From positions 29,243,928 through 29,307,927 of the forward strand of contig NC_056042.1 of NCBI RefSeq assembly GCF_004379255.2: a stretch of DNA of 64,000 bases, written 5' to 3'. This document shows, one piece after another, positions 60,201-64,000 of the stretch. Position 1 is the stretch's first letter. Each line of letters starts with the position of its first letter. The notes under the pieces were generated by a model. That model searched no databases. It was given only the letters and a program-made list of their open reading frames with translations, and was not told the origin of the DNA. Both the position numbers and the translations under genes were made by a program. This DNA is from Salvia splendens (lineage: Eukaryota > Streptophyta > Magnoliopsida > Lamiales > Lamiaceae).

Positions 60201-63200
60201 ATTATACTTGAGATTAATGTTTCGGCTTAGATAGAGTTTTGTTGCGACTTTTCTTATTTTCATCCTTTTCTGCTCTATGTGGTGGCTTATACCCTCTGGA
60301 CCGAATCCCTTGTATCTCTCATCCACAGCATTTCACTGAAATAATTTCTCGGTTGCTATCAGTTATTTTTAAATTTTTATCACTAGGTGTATGGTCACTA
60401 ACTTTGTTTCTGTCACCTCTCCTTTTAGTAGGCGTGTTACTTTTTTGGTATAATTTGTATGTATGTCTGATTTGTCTTAAAATTTGATAGAGGACCGTGT
60501 TGAATGGGAAGTCATCTAGAAGAGTTGGCGGAATGCCATCTAGAAATCAAGTCTCTGGTTCTTCAAAACGAGGTTCAGAGAAGAGGACATCTACTACCAT
60601 GGTAAATAGATTCTTAGATGCGATTCCTGAGACTGCTATTGATCGTAGTGTTGAGTTTCACACCCATTAACAGACATTATGGACAGTAATCCAGTTTTTG
60701 TCTTATACTGGATTTGGTATTTTACCCCTAACATCTCACTCTGTTATATATTGCACAGTATGTATTAAGGGACAGTTCCAAGATTCTGGGAAACAAAGAT
60801 AAATCAACTTATTCATTGGCTCGCAAACAGGATGTTCAACAACTGAATGATAAGCCTATCAATTCAGGATCTATAACCGGAAATGAATCATTAGAAGGGG
60901 AAAATGGTATGTTCCTAGTTGCTGTACCTGGATTTCATTGACGATGACATGCTCCTTTTATGTCCTAGATTATCCAATCTCATCTTGATTTTAAATTTCT
61001 TACTGTGTAACGTAGTGAGGGATTTCACATTATCTATTTGAGTACTGAAACGCATTCTTTGTCATGGTTCCTGGTATGGTTTAATTCTTCTGATTGTAAT
61101 GTTTGATTCTATAATGATTATTATGGAAAGTCTAGCATTGAGTATTAGAATACAAACGGATACCAATCATGTGCAGATAATATATCAATTCTTGCTTGAT
61201 CTTACAGTGTTTTTTCCTGGCATATTTGAAAGCACTACATTCTTGGTTACTTGGTTTTTGCTTGTGAAAAGACTACGAACATATATGCTCTGTCAAAAGA
61301 CTAGGAACATAAATATATACAAATGGAGCATGAATGCTACAGATTGTCTTGAACCTATTGAGTAGGAAATGAAGCCTCTTTAATATTTTTTTGCTATTTT
61401 TGATCAGTAATGTTGATTGGCTTAATTCATGTTCAAACCTGTTTGATTTAATTTTAGTGAATTGAATGCGTAACTGTTAGTGTTGGAGTTCTACTTTTCC
61501 ATTGAAACGTCTTTTTAGCGTGTTTTTTATATTTCTATTTGTTTCTGGTTGGTTGGTTGATATTTTTGTTTGTAATGTCTTGTGTGTGGTGAAAGTTGAT
61601 CTTCGTAGTACTTTGAGTTTTGCTCAATCAAGTTACTGGACTCTTCCAGACTATAAGAAAGATGATCTCTTTCCACTTCTAACTTCTTTGCTATTCTTGT
61701 GTTTATCACCATCTCTTGCAGTCCCTTCATGGTATGCTATTTAATTTGTTTTAGGAGGTACAGGATCCACTGGTTCTTTGAAGAAGAAAATCCTACTTCT
61801 AAAAGGAAAAGAAAAGGAAATTCCTAATGTAAGTCTTTTATGGTTTTGTATTATGGTTTGTGATTCGAGTACCTAGGAAGAGGAAATAAGTTTCTCAAGT
61901 TAGCTAGGAATTGCATATCCAGCGCAGTAGTTCTCGCATGGTTCATAATTGTATGTCCTCAACTATCACACGCACTTTACCTTTGGCTAGATACGCTGAA
62001 GTTTTAGTTCTTTTTGTGGAAACCTATTTGTATACAGGTTGCAAAGTTAGCTTTTAGGAGTACCATTAACCATTATATACTCCATTCTATACACTTTAGA
62101 ACAAATTGTATCATCATGAGTAGCTTCGGTGCTTTCATTCTTATAAAATCTCATGTTACAATCTTGTATTCTCTATTTAAGGATTCTTGTCGGGACTAGG
62201 GAATGTTTCGAACTGGTCCCGGTTATTATGTTTCTAATTTCACCGAGTTCTGATTTAGATGAACTCCATTACAGGGGAGAAAATGAAATTGCTATGCGAA
62301 TTGGGTATTGGCATTGCCTTTGGCTCTATTTCCTTTGATATATCTGTTTGGTTTCTTTTACACAACATTAAAGGATGGACTCATTCTGAACTTCTATTGT
62401 TTGTAGGTATAAAAGTTTAGGGTCTAGGGCTCTATTTTCAATCTTACATTAATGATAGGATAATGGTATCATGTCACGTGCCTTGCTTTTATCTTCACAT
62501 TAGGAGCTCTTCCAAATTGTTAATCAAATTAAAAGTGCTATGTCTTATCATGTTAAGAGTTAATGTTGCTGTTTTCATAAAAACATTACTGTGCTTTTTC
62601 TGCTTTGATGATTCATGAATGATTGGTTTATCTTTCAAAGCACATTAATATGGATGCACCTTCAATTATGTTTGCCAATACCACTATAATGAGAATTTGC
62701 ATGTTACTTTTGTCTTCTGGAGGCAAGCTTACATCTTGGATATCTGTTCTGGCCTTAGCATATCTGAAATAATAATGGATTAAAAGACATGATTTCACTT
62801 GTGTGCCTTCTGTAGGTTTCTGGCGGTTCTTTAATGCGACAGAACACAGCCTCTCCTGACAAAGCTGCTGCCCTGAAACATAATCAGCAGCGTGAAGCTA
62901 GTGGAAAGATAATCAGGAGCATTCTTCTTAGCAGGGATACTCGTCAAAATCAAACATCTTTGGGACCACAATCAGAACTGCCTATCCAGTCTTCTAATCA
63001 AGAAAGTGCTAAGAAACCTCCTCGACCCCCGAGTCTGCAATCACTTCAGAAGGATACGAATGGGGCTCCTGAGGACAAGTTAGGCTCCAATGATTTGCAT
63101 GTTGTACCCACCGAGAAGCAGGAGAGACGGGGAAGGAACAAGGATAGACCTGATCGTGGTGTTTGGACTCCACTTCGACGTGCGGATGGATTACATTCAA

Positions 63201-63900
63201 GTGATGAATCATTATCCTTGTCTGCTTCGCAAACATCTGAAACAGGGGATCCTGCAGAAGGTGTATAATATGTGATACTATTTAATTGGATAGTTTTTTC
63301 ATTTATTCAAGTGATTATTTAACATCAAACCGCTAATAAGATTTGCTTTCGGTGGTTTACTATGCACTATCCTGTCTAAAGTGATAATGATGTGTGTTCT
63401 GCTCAAGGTGCTTAGGTCTCAATTTTATCTAATATCAGGTTTATGTGATTGTTTATGCCTTTCAGGAACTCATGTAGAATCAAAACAAGATATGCTGGTC
63501 ACACGTGGTGGTGAATTCAGACCCCTAGGAGGTGGCCGTGGTAGGCATTTCTCATCTGACAATGGTGAGTTTTACGTTTAAAGTTTGGGGAAGAAGTGTA
63601 TATATAATTCTTACATTTGTAAGTTTCACGCTGATAGTTTAGGAATTACTGTAGGGCCTTATACGCATGGGATTCGACGTGGGTCAGCTTATGACGTGAA
63701 GGAAGCAGATGGCTCTTCCGTTGTAGAGGGGAAATCCCCAAAAAGGGGAGGTTCTTCTGGCTATGGTTCTAATGAGGTTTGTAGATTGCTATACTTGAAC
63801 AACTTTTAGTCTCATCATTCAGTTGTATTGCATGCTTATATATATTTCCATAAAATTACAGAAACAAGTGTGGGTCCAAAAGTCCAGGTCAGCTACATAG
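57263..63900 (+). CDS. UPF3: UPF3 / SMG4-like nonsense-mediated decay factor (12 exons)
   Basis: Links the exon junction complex to UPF2/UPF1 in mRNA surveillance; nuclear-cytoplasmic shuttling. Exons: 57263-57402, 58883-58989, 59191-59286, 59357-59455, 59582-59661, 60491-60601, 60759-60906, 61755-61828, 62816-63260, 63466-63564, 63655-63776, 63862-63900; 1560 nt, 519 residues, every junction GT-AG and in phase. The N-terminal Smg4/UPF3 domain (about residues 6-175) starts RTKVVLRHLPPTISQSNLVD and includes YARAYIDFNKPDDVIEFAE, VEYAPSQRVPK and DPEYLEFLEFLAKP. The long C-terminal region is polar and disordered-looking, with DRGVWTPLRRADG near residues 415-430 and Gly/Arg-rich RGGEFRPLGGGRGRHF towards the end. 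The start is the first ATG giving the UPF3 N-terminus. Slightly longer than Arabidopsis UPF3. Confidence 0.95.
58159..58554. mobile_element. hAT-type MITE in UPF3 intron 1
   Basis: 380-bp element 58167-58546 flanked by a perfect 8-bp TSD TTCTCTAG (58159-58166 and 58547-58554). Ends CAGTGTTATCAA and TTGATAACATTG are inverted with one mismatch. The subterminal regions carry repeated TATGGCGG/CCGCCATA motifs in opposite orientations. It is entirely intronic, so it should not affect the protein. Confidence 0.92.
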
Positions 63901-64000
63901 TTTGGTTGCATACGGTGAGCTTCATTTTTAATAACTGCATTTCCCTTTGATTTTGGTTCTCGTCTCTTTTTTGTCAAAAACAAGACACTACTGACTCCAG

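Overview
This is nuclear DNA from a flowering plant. The evidence is plant-type cytochrome c, RABD- and RABA2-class Rab GTPases, an old-yellow-enzyme/12-oxophytodienoate reductase (OPR) cluster, intron-rich genes with GT-AG borders, Ty1/copia LTR retrotransposons, MULE, hAT-like and Stowaway-like DNA elements, and AT-rich spacers. A eudicot, perhaps an asterid, is likely; I cannot fix the species from the sequence.

Layout. 1.6-2.5 kb: cytochrome c (minus, 3 exons). 3.4-4.7 kb: a seven-transmembrane protein (minus) whose leader intron probably runs to about 13.8 kb and holds a complete, apparently young Ty1/copia element (6218-13545, 5-bp TSD CTAAC, uninterrupted 1477-codon gag-pol, near-identical LTRs). 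14.6-18.6 kb: repeats only (a diverged tandem repeat, a solo LTR related to the intact copia with MITE-like insertions nested in it, and a hAT-like element). 19.0-22.0 kb: RABD1-like Rab (plus, 8 exons). 22.8-24.9 kb: RABA2-like Rab (minus, 2 exons), tail-to-tail with the former. 26.3-47.5 kb: four OPR-like copies, all minus. Copy A (26274-28186) is intact. B, C and D carry different disabling lesions. A degenerate copia (30098-34520) and a 3.28-kb hAT-like element (39267-42549) sit between copies. 48.6-50.8 kb: a two-exon gene for a 102-aa secretory/membrane protein, whose first-exon region was partly copied along with OPR copy C. 52.9-56.2 kb: a decayed Mutator-like element with convergent plant-mobile-domain and MURA-type transposase fragments, a hAT insertion with a perfect 8-bp TSD, and an array of ten 21-bp palindromes upstream of the transposase. 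57.3-63.9 kb: a complete 12-exon UPF3 (nonsense-mediated decay) gene with a hAT MITE in intron 1.

The host genes do not form one pathway. Cytochrome c is mitochondrial, the Rabs act in ER-Golgi and trans-Golgi/cell-plate trafficking, the OPRs reduce oxylipin-like enones, and UPF3 acts in mRNA surveillance. What links the window is its history: tandem duplication of an OPR block that took in neighbouring promoter and exon sequence, followed by pseudogenization and repeated, sometimes nested, transposon insertion. All exon structures were derived by hand from reading frame and GT-AG signals, and the codon phases add up exactly for cytochrome c, both Rabs, OPR-A, the 102-aa gene and UPF3.
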